Of a DNA stretch of 64,000 nucleotides, positions 21,613 through 32,244 are shown piece after piece; the stretch's first letter is position 1, and every line of letters starts with the position of its first letter. The DNA lies in NCBI GenBank assembly GCA_963678675.1, contig OY783195.1, positions 13,614,505 through 13,678,504 of the forward strand, written 5' to 3'. Under the pieces are notes generated by a model. The model did no database searches. It was not told the DNA's origin and saw only the letters and a list, made by a program, of their open reading frames with translations. The position numbers and the translations under genes were made by a program. This DNA is from Xiphydria camelus. Its lineage: Eukaryota > Arthropoda > Insecta > Hymenoptera > Xiphydriidae.

Positions 21613-22307
21613 ATTTTTCCATCTATTTTATCATTATATATATACTCACTATTATCACAATTATTTATATATATATCTTTATACTAATATTTTGTACCTA
21701 TATATATAATCTTCCAGATATTCGCTGCTATACAAATTATTTATACATAACCTTATATTTGATTTTTTATAAAAAAAATATAATATTCTATATACTTTAT
21801 ATATAAACTGCTACCTATTTTTACAACACATACAATAATCGTATATTTGCAATAAAGGGAGTGAAAGTTCAGGGGTCCATATTGGTAGCCCGCTCATTGT
21901 CAGATATAAAAGTTAGAAATTTGCAAAACTGTAGGAGGGAAATATATCATCTCTCATACATGGTTGAATTTGTAATAAAATTTCCTACATTTTTGTCCAT
22001 ATGACCAAACCGAAATTTCGAAAAATTAGATAACAAATTTTTTTTTTAAATAATGCGTTTTTTCAAAATCTGTTTCGGGCATTTTATTACACTAAAAAAA
22101 TCAAACAAAACGTACATTGAAAATTTTCATCTATCTCGCTTCGTTTCGGAGATAGCTCGAAGGGGGAGAAAGTTCAGGGGTCCATTTCACCCCCTTAAAC
22201 CAAAATTGGGCCGCTATAAAAAAATAGGTGTCTCTTATTTTTCGATAAACTTTAAATTTACGAAGTTTCATCAAGATCGGAAGCGACGGCCTCGAAACGT
22301 TTCCTTG

Positions 22308-23905
22308 TAAGTCATTTCTCTGACGATCAAGGTATTCCTTGTACGAGATGAAACATTTGAGAGAATGCTAATTTTTTTTGTAGAATGGAGATTAATATCG
22401 TAAGATTATTTTTGAAAAGTTTCAGGTCCGGTTACCGGGCATTTAAGAAAGAATTTTGATTTTGAAATTTGAAAATTTAACATGTAACCTTATGGAAGAC
22501 TCCACTTTTCCACATTTGAATGCCGACATCTACATGTTTAAAAGAATGACACATCAAATAAAACCATTTCCATATCTTCACAAAATTGCATAGAATCTTT
22601 TGAGTCCATAAAAATATAAGGTCACCGAACGTTTGACAAAGATATTGATGTTCGTAAACAGCAAAACGTAGTGTTTTGACGATAGAATATAACCTGAAAT
22701 AGAATTGGCAACGTTCATCATAGTGTTCGTGCATGGCCGGGCGATGCGACAGTAAGCAACCTTTAACGCCACCGGTGGCCATCTGAGAAGTGTTGTCATT
22801 ATGAATCGTAGGTACTGGCACTAATGGTACTCAAGTGACTTTTATTATATTTTGAAAAATGGGATGGGAAAAATGGGAAATTCTTTTCGATGAGTAAAGA
22901 TTTCGATGAGTATGAGTTGGCAGCAATATTTGACCATAGTACACTGAATTGGGTGATTTATGGAGGTTATATTTCAGAGCTGTACGGATATACGATTATT
23001 CTACTCAGGGCCGTACTCCTATCATTTCATAAACCATGTGATGCGACGTTGCCAGATTTCAAATTTGAATATTTTTCAAAAATATGAAAATGTAAATAAT
23101 AAACTTAAATATTTATTAGCCTTATCTTATTTATTCATTATCACTATTATAGGGAACATAAGTAGGTATATTATATGACGTAGAATTACTGATTTATGAG
23201 GGGCCCGCCTGTGGCACATTGAGAAAACGCTCCTGAGCGCAAAGAGTACCTTAAAGTGCATGAATCGGGAGATTAGAATATTGAAGTAATGTAGGTAAAA
23301 AATGGGTCATTAAAAAAATGTTTATCCATTATTTTTGAGGTTTTAAAAAAGGTATTCGTTTTAAAGCGTCACACACTGCCATTTTCACTGACCAATCAGA
23401 GTCAGGCAACAGATTCCTCACCATTTACAAATCTTGCGATGTTGCCGCGTATTCTAACCAAGAATTTACATCAGTGTTATTGATTTGGATTATTGATTTG
23501 TGTTAAGACCAAGCAGGGACTGTGAATGCGCTCGTAGTCCCGTACATTTCCTGGAATGTCAATTGCCGGACGGTAAGATTTACATTTAACCTCAAAATTT
23601 GAGGTTAAATCTCAGTCACAGTCAGATGTAAACATAACTCAGTCTGGCAGTAACGCTAGCGAAGTAGATTGAGTGTTGCCAAATGTACAAATAATGGTTA
23701 AAATTACGTTTGTTCGAATGCTGATGTGTTTAATTTTTAATTTTTAAATTCTTCTTGTTAATTCGCGTAGTTATGATTCAATTTCCACACGAGATGTGCA
23801 ATAAAACAAACGGATTTATTTGGTTCAAAAACAGTACAGCGTGGTTGCATAGAGTGTCTATATCGAACTAGTCATAGAATATATATGTATGTATGTATGT
23901 ATATA
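22308..23905. other. No gene supported; ends in (GTAT)n
   Basis: Several short ORFs on both strands (for example 22477-22821 minus and 22890-23087 plus) show no recognisable motif. The last bases, about 23879-23905, are a (TATG/GTAT)n microsatellite abutting the next MITE. Confidence 0.35.
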
Positions 23906-24482
23906 CAGGGTGTTCGGAAAAAACACCGACACAGGAATAGGGGTGATAGGTTACGTCATTACAAGTATTTTGATATAAGGGACCTATACCCGCAAGCGCC
24001 CCCTTCTGGAGATATCAACTTTTCAAGTTTATAACGACCGAGGTTGATCAAAGTAGAATAATATTTTTAGAAACGTATCACAAGATGGTAACGAATATTT
24101 AATTTTACGAGATACAAAAACAATGTACTACAGCAAATGCTCAAAATGACGGCCACCCATGTCCATGCAACATCGGAAACGATTCTGGATAGATGTGCCA
24201 CTGCGCAAAATGCTTGCGGAAAGGATAACCGCTTGGCTCAAGTCCTTGTACTTTTCGAAGATGTGATGCGGATACAAGGAGTTTTCATTTGTTTTTCAAT
24301 TGTACAGGTAGACAAAAAACTCAATATTATTCTACTTTGATCAACCTCGGTCGTTATAAACTTGAAAAGTTGATATCTCCAGAAGGGGGCGCTTGCGGGT
24401 ATAGGTCCCTTATATCAAAATACTTGTAATGACGTAACCTATCACCCCTATTTCTGTGTCGGTGTTTTTTCCGAACACCCTG
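23906..24482. mobile_element. 577 bp MITE keeping a transposase C-terminus
   Basis: Inverted repeats of about 165 bp start CAGGGTGTTCGGAAAAAACA, and TA flanks both ends (23904-23905 and 24483-24484). The short interior holds a minus-strand relic of a mariner-superfamily transposase (24128-24290). It is an internal-deletion derivative of an autonomous element. Confidence 0.8.
24128..24290 (-). pseudogene. C-terminal relic of a mariner/rosa-like transposase
   Basis: Reading the minus strand, about 50 codons end in NRFRCCMDMGGRHFEHLL and a stop at 24128-24130. The rosa transposase at 51008-52096 also ends FEHLL, and GGxFEHLL endings are common in the superfamily. Upstream residues read HHIFEKYKDLSQ. 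The catalytic region is absent. Confidence 0.6.
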
Positions 24483-24983
24483 TATATGTATGTATGTATA
24501 TGTATGTATCTTATAGATTGGAGGGTTGGCAGTTCGTTTCCGCATTAGGATCGGTAAAGACGATTTCTCTAACACTTCTTTTTGTATAATAACGATTTAT
24601 AAACAATAAGTTGCAGCTGTACTTAAAACGCTAGCATGAAAACAATAATTTTCAATATTTGATAAACACAACTTGGCAACAGCTACAAGTCCTCGCTGCG
24701 CAAGTACCAATATCTTTAGTGACGTCACTAAGGATTTCGGTTGAATTTAAGTAAAATTTAAAAAATAAAAAAAATCAGTGCTCAGAAAAAAAATACATCT
24801 TATTAATAAGCACAAAAAGTATTAACGAATGAGCAAAAAAATTCGTGAGCATGCCCATTTGCAATTTGAAGTAGTAAACTTTTTTTTTTGAAAATTCTTT
24901 CACGTACCGTAGAAAACGGGGCTATTTTAGATTTGCGGGATTATTTTGGATATTGCGTCGTTACACATGCATAATAGTTTCCA
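24483..24983. other. No gene recognised
   Basis: AT-rich sequence after a short (TATG)n tract. Nothing further is recognised. Confidence 0.35.
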
Positions 24984-25122
24984 TAGGGACCGTGCACGAG
25001 CTATAGAGGGCAGTGTATTCGCCGATGTGCGCGCGACCACACGACTGAAATAGATACTTTTTGGGAATAAATTTACAGTGTGACGCTATTAGAGAATTTA
25101 TAAAAATGATCAGAATTATTAA

Positions 25123-25314
25123 GTCTGGCTTTCGGCCAATCTTCAAAATCACCTCATACGAGGTCAAAATAATGTCAAAGGACGAACATTATTTGAATCG
25201 GGTCATGTACTTAGTGTAATAGAGACAGATGACACCGAAAACGGAGAGATCGTTATAACCTGTAAAGTTGTAGCTCAAACCAGTGTATCAAATACTTATG
25301 ATGTAAAGATTGTG
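25123..25314 (+). pseudogene. Exon-like segment ending at a GTAAGT donor
   Basis: 64 codons open from just after a TAA to a donor at 25315. The product includes GRTLFESGHVLSVIETDD and EIVITCKVVAQTSVSNTYDV. A GHV...Y-x-V arrangement just upstream of a SWIM zinc finger is seen in some transposase or YqaJ-associated proteins. The resemblance is by eye only, and no SWIM motif follows here. Confidence 0.35.
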
Positions 25315-25321
25315 GTAAGTA

Positions 25322-25826
25322 CAGTAAGTTAAATAAGAGCATGTACGGCGTTATTCATAAAAAATTTATTCAACAATGTTTTTTTCCACATACATACGTT
25401 TGACATGTTTCAAGGTAATGCGTAATTATGTTAACTCACCAGCATCAATAATCGCTTGACATCTCCGAGGCATACTATCCACCAAATTTTCGGCGTATTC
25501 GCGGGGAAGTGCCTTCCAAATACGTTGAATTTCTCAGGATAGCTGCTTCACAGTGAAGACACGTTTTCCTCGAAGCTTCTGCTTGATGTATGTATCCTGA
25601 GAAATTCGACGCATTTGAAAGGTACTTCCCCGCCAATACGCCGAAAATTTAGTGGATAGTATGCCTCGGAGATGCCAAGCGATTATTGATGCTGGTGGGT
25701 GATTGAACTCATTATTAACATAATTGCGCATTGCCTTGGAACATGTCAAATGTATGTATGTGGAAAAAACATTGTTGAATACATTTTTTATGAATAACGC
25801 TGTACACGCTCTTACTTAACTCACTG
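25322..25826. mobile_element. 505 bp Tc1-like palindromic MITE
   Basis: TIRs start CAGTAAGTTAAATAAGAGC (left) and CAGTGAGTTAAGTAAGAGC (right). TA flanks both ends (25320-25321, 25827-25828), and the arms are inverted copies over most of the length. Each arm carries a copy of a Tc1-type transposase C-terminus: on the minus strand in the left arm (about 25455-25540) and on the plus strand in the right arm (about 25605-25710). Both read ENLVDSMPRRCQAIIDAG. A head-to-head foldback of two element ends would produce this. It sits immediately beside the THAP ORF and probably interrupts it. Confidence 0.75.
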
Positions 25827-25830
25827 TATA

Positions 25831-26040
25831 TCACCTATATATATTATCATAATACTGTAGCAGTGGATTAATGCAATTTTTAACTGCATTAATCCACTTT
25901 ACACGTTTGTGATTCTTCCATGGCAAGTAAACACTACTTGTAGGAAAGAAATAAAATTTTACTGATGGATTAATATTTCGTACACGATCTGGTGTATTTA
26001 AGCAACCTTTGATGCAACAGGTTTTTTTCGAGAATGGCAT
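25831..26040 (-). pseudogene. THAP-domain fragment
   Basis: 69 codons start MPFSKKTCCIKGC and continue with VKFYFFP and RVKWINAVKN. This is the C-x4-C, then FP, then W pattern of the N-terminal half of a THAP (C2CH) DNA-binding domain. The expected downstream Cys/His pair is missing because the Tc1-like MITE begins two bases beyond. THAP domains occur in host regulators and in P-element or Kolobok-type transposases, and the sequence does not decide between them. Confidence 0.6.
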
Positions 26041-26177
26041 TTTACAAAAAAATATTTAATTTTAATTAATAAAAAGGAATTTCACTGTAACTGCCCTTTA
26101 TGCGCTTGTTAAATTCCTTCCAATTACTTTACACAACAGCTTTCAGATGGCGCCCTATTCGCCTTGCATGGTCCCTA

Positions 26178-26860
26178 TAGAGAAATAACACCAAATATTT
26201 TTGGTCTGAACCTTCTTATTGTTCAGGGGAAACAAAAAACCTGATTTTCAGAGAATTTTATATGTAACAGCACTGATTATTTTATGTTTGTTATATCATT
26301 TCGTAAAATTTGTTACAAACATATTTACTTTTGTTTTTATTGTTTAAAAACGTAGTGGGTTACCACATTTGGTACTCAAATTGGTTGTGGGGGTTAAATA
26401 TCATTTTTTAAATAGTTATTATCATTTATTATAAAATAATATACGAAAACAAAGATTATAGTTTTATTTATATTAACATTCTTTTCATTTCTTTTCAATT
26501 TGGCATCCCATGGATAGTTTCATTCATCACCCAACCTCTAACTGATCTTTCTTCCAGTCCTAGTGTACTTAGAATAAATTTTGTGCAGACTTTCAGTTCC
26601 ATATTTCCCACTTAACCTTCCGTCGGTCGTGCGCGCGGTGTTCACACCGCACTCGGGAGAAAATGATTGCCCTTCGACCGCTTTTCTGAGAAATCGCCCC
26701 CCCCCCCCCCCCAAATTTAATAACAGGAACAAGCGTACCTCAATTATCGTCTCCCAGACTGTCAAATTAACCGGTTTTGAGCAAAAAATTCAGCGAAAAC
26801 GCGACTGCGGTGTAAACACTGCAGTGCGACCTACTATGCGTGTTTATCATGTGATCATAA
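26178..26860. other. No gene; poly-C tract and repeats
   Basis: Includes a run of 16 C at 26697-26712 and a pair of related GC-rich phrases near 26626 (GCGCGCGGTGTTCACACCGC) and 26806. An ORF across the poly-C tract encodes a Pro run and is not credible as a gene. Confidence 0.4.
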
Positions 26861-27204
26861 TACCGTATGTCCCACTCTGTACGGGCCAGTTTGAAGTTAC
26901 CTTCGGGGAGGCTTGGTCGGTAATCGAAACATTTAATACCGGTAGAAGTCGAGTCGGTAGTTAGAGTTGGTGTCAATTCGGGAGATCAAAGCGTCTAATC
27001 TCGAAATTATGAATTTGTGAATAATGGTGAGTAATTTCCATTATTCACAAATTCATAATTTCAAAGTTAGACGCTTCGATCACCCGAATTAACACCAACT
27101 CTAACTACCGACTCGACTTCTATCGGTATTAAATGACTCAAGTACCGACCAAGCCTCCCCGAAGGTAACTTCAAACTGGCCCGTACAGAGTGGGACATAC
27201 GGTA
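26861..27204. mobile_element. 344 bp hairpin MITE
   Basis: Nearly perfect palindrome with tips TACCGTATGTCCCA. Arms contain CCTTCGGGGAGGCTTGGTCGG and meet around 27030 at two copies of CCATTATTCACAAATTCATA-type sequence. Part of the arm also occurs at 18213-18335. No coding content. Confidence 0.75.
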
Positions 27205-27211
27205 TAACGTT

Positions 27212-27445
27212 CCTTTTCTTCTACAGTCAGTCTGAGTATAACATCTTTTTTTCTCTTCATAATTTACAAGCGACCTTACGTAACTTTTTTTGTTCTCCCA
27301 GTTCAATTTCCAAAATCTGTCAAATATTTCTCTGCTTACTTCTTCGTCTATTTTATTACAAAACCTCGCGACCGATTTGCAGTCGTATACAACTCCCAAT
27401 TTGCGAGCAGTCCTCTCCATTTCATTTCCTTGCTCATCTTTTATA
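27212..27445 (-). pseudogene. N-terminal fragment of a transposase-like protein
   Basis: The minus-strand frame includes DCKSVARFCNKIDEEVSREI and FDRFWKLNWENKKSYVRSLV. This Cys-containing, IF/FW-x-L pattern resembles the N-terminal domain seen at 29446-29632, so it is probably another member of that transposase family. It is cut off downstream by the hairpin MITE. The apparent upstream extension reads through a CAGGGTG repeat end at 27457. Confidence 0.45.
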
Positions 27446-27456
27446 GTGGATTTATA

Positions 27457-28241
27457 CAGGGTGAACCAGGTAATCATTAATTTTGATATGTTATAGAACA
27501 ACAAAAATAAAGTAAACTTTCATAAGAAAATGTTGTTCAAAAATGTTTACTAACAAAGATACAAAGGGTGTCAAAGTTGTGGAAAAAAATGGTTTTCTCA
27601 TATAACTTCTAAACTACTGGATCGATTTCCATGATATTTCGCACACAGACTAATGTAATACAGCTCTAAGTAATGATCAAATAATTTAAAGAAATTCTCC
27701 AGTGGCGTAGATACTGGGAGCCGGTACCCCCCTTTCCCCCTCCCAATCTTCGGCGCCACTGGATATTTTGCAAAGAAAATTTAATTATTGGATTCCCCGT
27801 TTAATTTAGAGAAAAAAATCACCCTTGCAAATTTTTGATTTATGGCTTCGTTTTTGAGATATTTATTTTAATTTATAGGGTTGCGAGCAGGCCAAAACTA
27901 GGTTGAACGTCATTAATTATGATATGTGATAGAACAACAAGAAAAAAAGTACTTTCATAAGAAAATTTTTTTCAAAAATGTTTCCTAACCAAGATACAGG
28001 GTGTCAAAGTTATGATGAGAAAACCATTTTTTTCGAAACTTTGACACCCTGTATCTTTGTTAGGAAACATTTTTGAAAAAAATTTTCTTATGAGTCTACT
28101 TTTTTCTTGTTGTTCTATCACATATCATAATTAATGACGTTCAACCTAGTTTCGGCCTGCTCGCAACCCTATAAATTAAAATAAATATGTCAAAAACGAA
28201 GCCATAAATCAAAAATTTGCAAGGGTGATTTTTTTCTCTAA
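27457..28241. mobile_element. Palindromic repeat with CAGGGTG end
   Basis: 27803-28010 and 28030-28241 are inverted copies around a centre near 28020, sharing AAATCACCCTTGCAAATTTT and GTTGCGAGCAGGCC. The outer left part (27457-27580) repeats inner-arm phrases such as AGAACAACAA and AAGATACAAAGGGTGTCAAAG and starts CAGGGTGAACCAGG after TATA. No ORF is recognised. Confidence 0.6.
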
Positions 28242-28258
28242 AGGATATAGCCGGATAA

Positions 28259-28555
28259 GCATATGGAATCAAGCATTTTCAAATTCAATCACGACATATA
28301 AACCGTAAAGAATATCGCTGTTTTATTGAATATAAACCTGATTCTATTGGTTATTCCGGGATCTTACGATACACGTGCGAGTGTGCAAACGGCAAGAGAA
28401 CGGTCGGTTGTTGTTCCCATATAGCTGCAATTATTTATTACTTGTCATTTGCGCGATATCAAACAAAGCTTATTAAACCTGCAGAAACATTAAGCAAACT
28501 ATTCCACAGAGAAAATATTCAACCAACAATAAATCACGAAAGCGACGAAGATTGA
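28259..28555 (+). pseudogene. SWIM-type zinc-finger transposase C-terminus
   Basis: 98 codons with no ATG, opening right inside the TIR. The core reads YTCECANGKRTVGCCSHIAA followed by IIYYLSFARYQ and an acidic end (NHESDED). CxC...CxH spacing with a GKRTVGCCSH core fits the SWIM-like zinc finger at the C-terminus of several eukaryotic transposase families. Only this domain remains. Confidence 0.55.
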
Positions 28556-28694
28556 AACGAAGCTTCTATGTCAGTACCTTTAATTTGATTTAATTTCGAT
28601 TTATATGCAGGTACACATAATATATTACAAGTAGTAAATTGTATTCTCGTTAGTAATAAGTAATTGTAAATAAATGAAGAGGTGGCGGGAAAAA

Positions 28695-28885
28695 CGATCT
28701 AAGTCCAAATTTTTCGAATTTGTGATAATAGTGGCATCTTGTGGCCAATAATGATACTAATATCTCTACCAAAAATTATTGCCAGAATAGCAATCTAAGT
28801 CGCCAAATAGTACGGTAAAACATTTGGTGTACTTTGGAAAAGCGATTTAAGTCCACGCGGTTAGACGGAACACCGATCTAAGTCC
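28695..28885 (+). repeat. Subterminal CGATCTAAGTCC repeats
   Basis: Four copies near the left end: CGATCTAAGTCC at 28695, CAATCTAAGTCG at 28791, CGATTTAAGTCC at 28843 and CGATCTAAGTCC at 28874. The right TIR has the same word inverted. Such subterminal words are typical transposase-binding sites, but that role is inferred. Confidence 0.65.
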
Positions 28886-29924
28886 ACACCACAATTCCGG
28901 CCATATTAGGTTATTAAGCTTTTCGCGCGTGCATCAGCAGTCAGCTGTGTCTGTTTGTGTCAAATGCAGAAGATGTTTATTCTGTTTCTTATAAAAATAT
29001 AAAGTTGTGAGTTGAGTTGAAGATTGTTAGTAAAGTTGAGTAAGAATAATGTCGCGTATCCGTCCGTATGTTCCTTGCACTTGGGCCCTAGACCGGTGTG
29101 AGGGAGAAATTCAACAATCCTTAGGACCCTGTGTGTGTGTGTGAGCCATAAAATAATTTTATGAAAATAGTTCCTCATTGCCACGGGATCCCATGGGCCG
29201 GGACAGGAACCGACCGCTGGAGTTTCCTCGAGGTTTGCAGTCCGTTCAAAAACCTCCGACCAGTTCGGTCGTTCGTTCGTTTTTTTCTTTTCGTAAAACG
29301 ATGTAAGACGGAACAAAATATAATAACATTAAAAATGAGTGGAAGTGGAAGTAGAAGTAGGACAGTGACAATGAGCCGTTATCTGAAGTTATTTTGAGAC
29401 AATCCAAAAAAAGGAAGAAGTTTGGTAGTTTGGAAGTTTGGTTTGGTTTGGTAGAATAAATGATGCGAATAAGCGTTTACGTAATCAAACTCACGAAACT
29501 GGGCTGCCATGTGAATGTAGTCGCTTTCGCTGCTATGAGGTTATCAGCGAGATTGAAAGAGGTGTTATTATAAGTCATTTTAACTTTATGCAGGACCCGT
29601 AATGCTCAAAATATGCATCTATGTGGTTTAATTAATTAATATACAGAATTAGCAGCCCGTCCCGGCTTCGCACGGGTAGATTGTGGATTGATTTTGTCCG
29701 TCCACCATTGTTTAAATACATTTTTAATACAAAACTTTTAGTATTTTTCCCGGGCTACGCAATGGTCATATTGGATTTGACCTTGACCATGACCTTCAAG
29801 GTTATATCAAGGTCAAATTAATTTTTTTTTTCACGTTCAAATGTGTCCTTGACCATTTTTTTCATGTTACCTTTATTGTCAGCGGAGGTCAAATTTAGGT
29901 CAAGTATAGTTCGACCTTTTGAAC

Positions 29925-30470
29925 ACCCTGTATAATATTTACTAACTCAGAAACCTTCGCGGGCATGCGTCCAACCATTTCCCAACTTTTCATCGCAATC
30001 GGATGAACGGTTTAGGAAGGCATAATAATCATCAGTACCGGTACTTTTTGAACTCCCTGTATAAGATTTACTAACTCAGAAACCTTCTCGGGCATGCGTC
30101 CAACCATTGCCCCACTTTTCATCGCAATCGGATGAACGGTTTAGGAAGGCATAATAATCATCAGTACCGGTACTTTTTGAACACCTTTTATAAGATTTAC
30201 TAACTCAGAAACCTTCGCGGGCATGCGTCCAACCATTCCCCAAAGTTTCATCGCAATCGGATGAACGGTTTAGGAAGGCATAATAATCATCCGTACCGGT
30301 ACTTTTTGAACACCCTGTATAAGATTTACTAACTCAGAAACCTTCGCAGGCATGCGTCCAACCATTCCCCAAAGTTTCATCGCAATCGGATGAACGGTTT
30401 AGGAAGGCATTTGATATTACCTTAAAGGTCACGGTCAAGGTCAAATCCAATACGACCACTGGGTAGCCAA
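29925..30470. repeat. Tandem array, four copies of 129 bp
   Basis: ACTAACTCAGAAACC recurs at 29941, 30070, 30199 and 30328 (period 129), with a further copy at 30574. Each unit includes GGGCATGCGTCCAACCATT and CGCAATCGGATGAACGG. The same unit is present, inverted, at 63745-63870. Confidence 0.85.
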
Positions 30471-31510
30471 GGGAAAATCCTTAAAGTTTTGTATTCAACA
30501 TTTTTCTCTAAAATGTTTTCCCGTTGAGATAATCGGCCGTACCGGGACTTTTTGAACACCGTGTATAAGATTTACTAACTCAGAAACCATCGCGGGCATG
30601 CGTCCAATCATTTCCCAAAATTTCAAACGGTTTAGGAAGGCATAAGAGACATCAAGAGACACGGCAGTGTCTCGCGGCATGTTCGTTCATCTAGTCTCGG
30701 CGTCGAAGCGAGCACCCGTGTATCTATACGCCACAAATATCTACCCCCTGCACCCCTCAATTTTTACATCGAATTTTCTCAATAAATATATGGTTATAAC
30801 CAAACCTATGCTTAGTTACGCCATATAAATTGATTATTCTCTATTGATAGAGACCAGAATAAATTTGATAAGTTACATATTAACAGAGATTCGTCCTTAG
30901 CAACGCGAAACCACGCCCCTTGCCCGTCAAAGTCGAGAATCCGATTTCTCGGGCGATATATATATGTAAAAATGTCACAAAATTTCCGCCTATCTTCGGC
31001 AATGGTCGGAAATGTATACACAGATGCGATCATCAAACACATACAAGCGCCATCAAATGTGTGGGATATATTTCGGCTTCCGTCGTCGATCGACTGTTCA
31101 GCGATGATCGAAAGTGCGTACAAAAATGCGACCGATAAGCGCGATGTGTCACCGCGAGTGCATCCGAGGAGCGTTTTCAGGGCTCGGATCGGTTTTATCC
31201 CGCCTCCTAAAAAAAATGATTTTCCTACCACGGCCCTCGTTCGTGCACTCGCGACCGCATGGTGGACTCTCCCCGACGGAAATTTATTCCTCGAGGAAGT
31301 TTCTCCGCGCTCCTCGTCGACGTCCGAGCGACGATCGCTGCGAGGTTATCTTCCATAACCTCTCCCGGTGATTGACAGCAGCGTTCGCGCGAGAAGCTTC
31401 GAGGAGTTTCGCTCGCTGAAAGACTAATGTCAGAAAATCGTGAGTCTTTATGAAAATCTTCTAACCTACTCGTTCTGCAGTAATACTTAATAATAAAAAA
31501 CTATTCTCCT

Positions 31511-31734
31511 ACATGTACACCCGGGGACACGGCATCTGTCGCTGGTGACTGTTTTTAAACGTTATTTTTAAACGTACTAACCAATAATTAATAATCCTCA
31601 TGCTTTCATTAACGAGAGTAGACGCCACCGTAGCTAATGAGCGCATGAGAATTAATTATTCATTGGTTAGTACGTTTAAAAATAACGTTTAAAAAAAGTC
31701 ACCAGCAACAGATACCGTGTCCCCGGGTGTACAT
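31511..31734. mobile_element. 224 bp palindromic MITE, hAT-like target
   Basis: Inverted arms with tips ATGTACACCCGGGGACAC enclose about 70 bp. The flanks read ATTCTCCT on the left and ATTCTCCC on the right, which would be an 8-bp target duplication with one change, as in hAT elements. No ORF. Confidence 0.6.
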
Positions 31735-31979
31735 ATTCTCCCGATGAATAAATTTCAAAAAGTAGTGAAATCCCCCACAAAAACAGATCCTCTGTAAAAA
31801 AAGGCAGCATGTTCATTCAGTGCCAACGAAAATTGATATGTAAAATACTTCCCAAAAAAGATTTGAAATCAATTAAGATCGCCATGTTCAAGATTTATAC
31901 ATAAAAAGTAAAAGGCATCATTTGAAAGGAAAATTATTGTAAATCAAGTTACTAAAAAATTCGGCTAAAAAATTTATTA

Positions 31980-32009
31980 AAAAATTTTAATAAAAAAGAA
32001 CTTGCCGCG

Positions 32010-32054
<45 letters not shown>

Positions 32055-32244
32055 GAGAGGGAGAGAGGGAGAGAGAGAGAGAGAGTGTTCATATTTTGTC
32101 CACTATATACTGCTGGTATCAAATAAGAGAGTGTATGAATTTATTTAAAATCATAAGTGCATAAACGGAGTATAATTTGGTGTCTGAATTTTTTATTTTG
32201 AAGAAAAAAACGCGGCAAGTTCTTTTTTATTAAAATTTTTTAAT
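31980..32244. repeat. Inverted repeat enclosing (GA)n microsatellite
   Basis: TTTTAATAAAAAAGAACTTG followed by CCGCGTTT (about 31985-32012) is inverted at about 32209-32240. A GA tract of about 70 bp (32014-32085) lies just inside the left arm. Confidence 0.7.

Larger units (their letters stand above)
18694..22307 (-). mobile_element. pogo/Tigger-like DNA transposon, 3.6 kb
   Basis: Terminal inverted repeats of about 430 bp (18694-19125 and about 21880-22307) start CAAGGAAACGTTTCGAGGCC. The right end is followed by TA and the left by AA, consistent with a mutated TA duplication. Inside are a minus-strand transposase pseudogene (19328-20997) and, divergently, a small acidic ORF (21151-21612). 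Related but rearranged pieces lie at 8086-8228 and 15691-16870. Confidence 0.75.
24984..26177. mobile_element. Possible TIR element with exon-like fragments
   Basis: TAGGGACCGTGCA at 24984 is matched in inverted form at 26163-26177 (TAGGGACCATGCA on the other strand). Inside are a plus-strand exon-like segment with a donor (25123-25314) and a minus-strand THAP domain (25831-26040), with a Tc1-like palindrome inserted between. The TIRs are short and no target duplication is evident. Confidence 0.35.

Noticed and set aside
26581..26964. 127-codon plus-strand ORF
   Set aside because: Runs through a 16-base poly-C tract and into a hairpin MITE, with no recognisable domain.
30812..31371. Overlapping ORFs on both strands in a GC-rich stretch
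   Set aside because: Open on several frames because of base composition, with no motif. Noted instead as a possible passenger segment.
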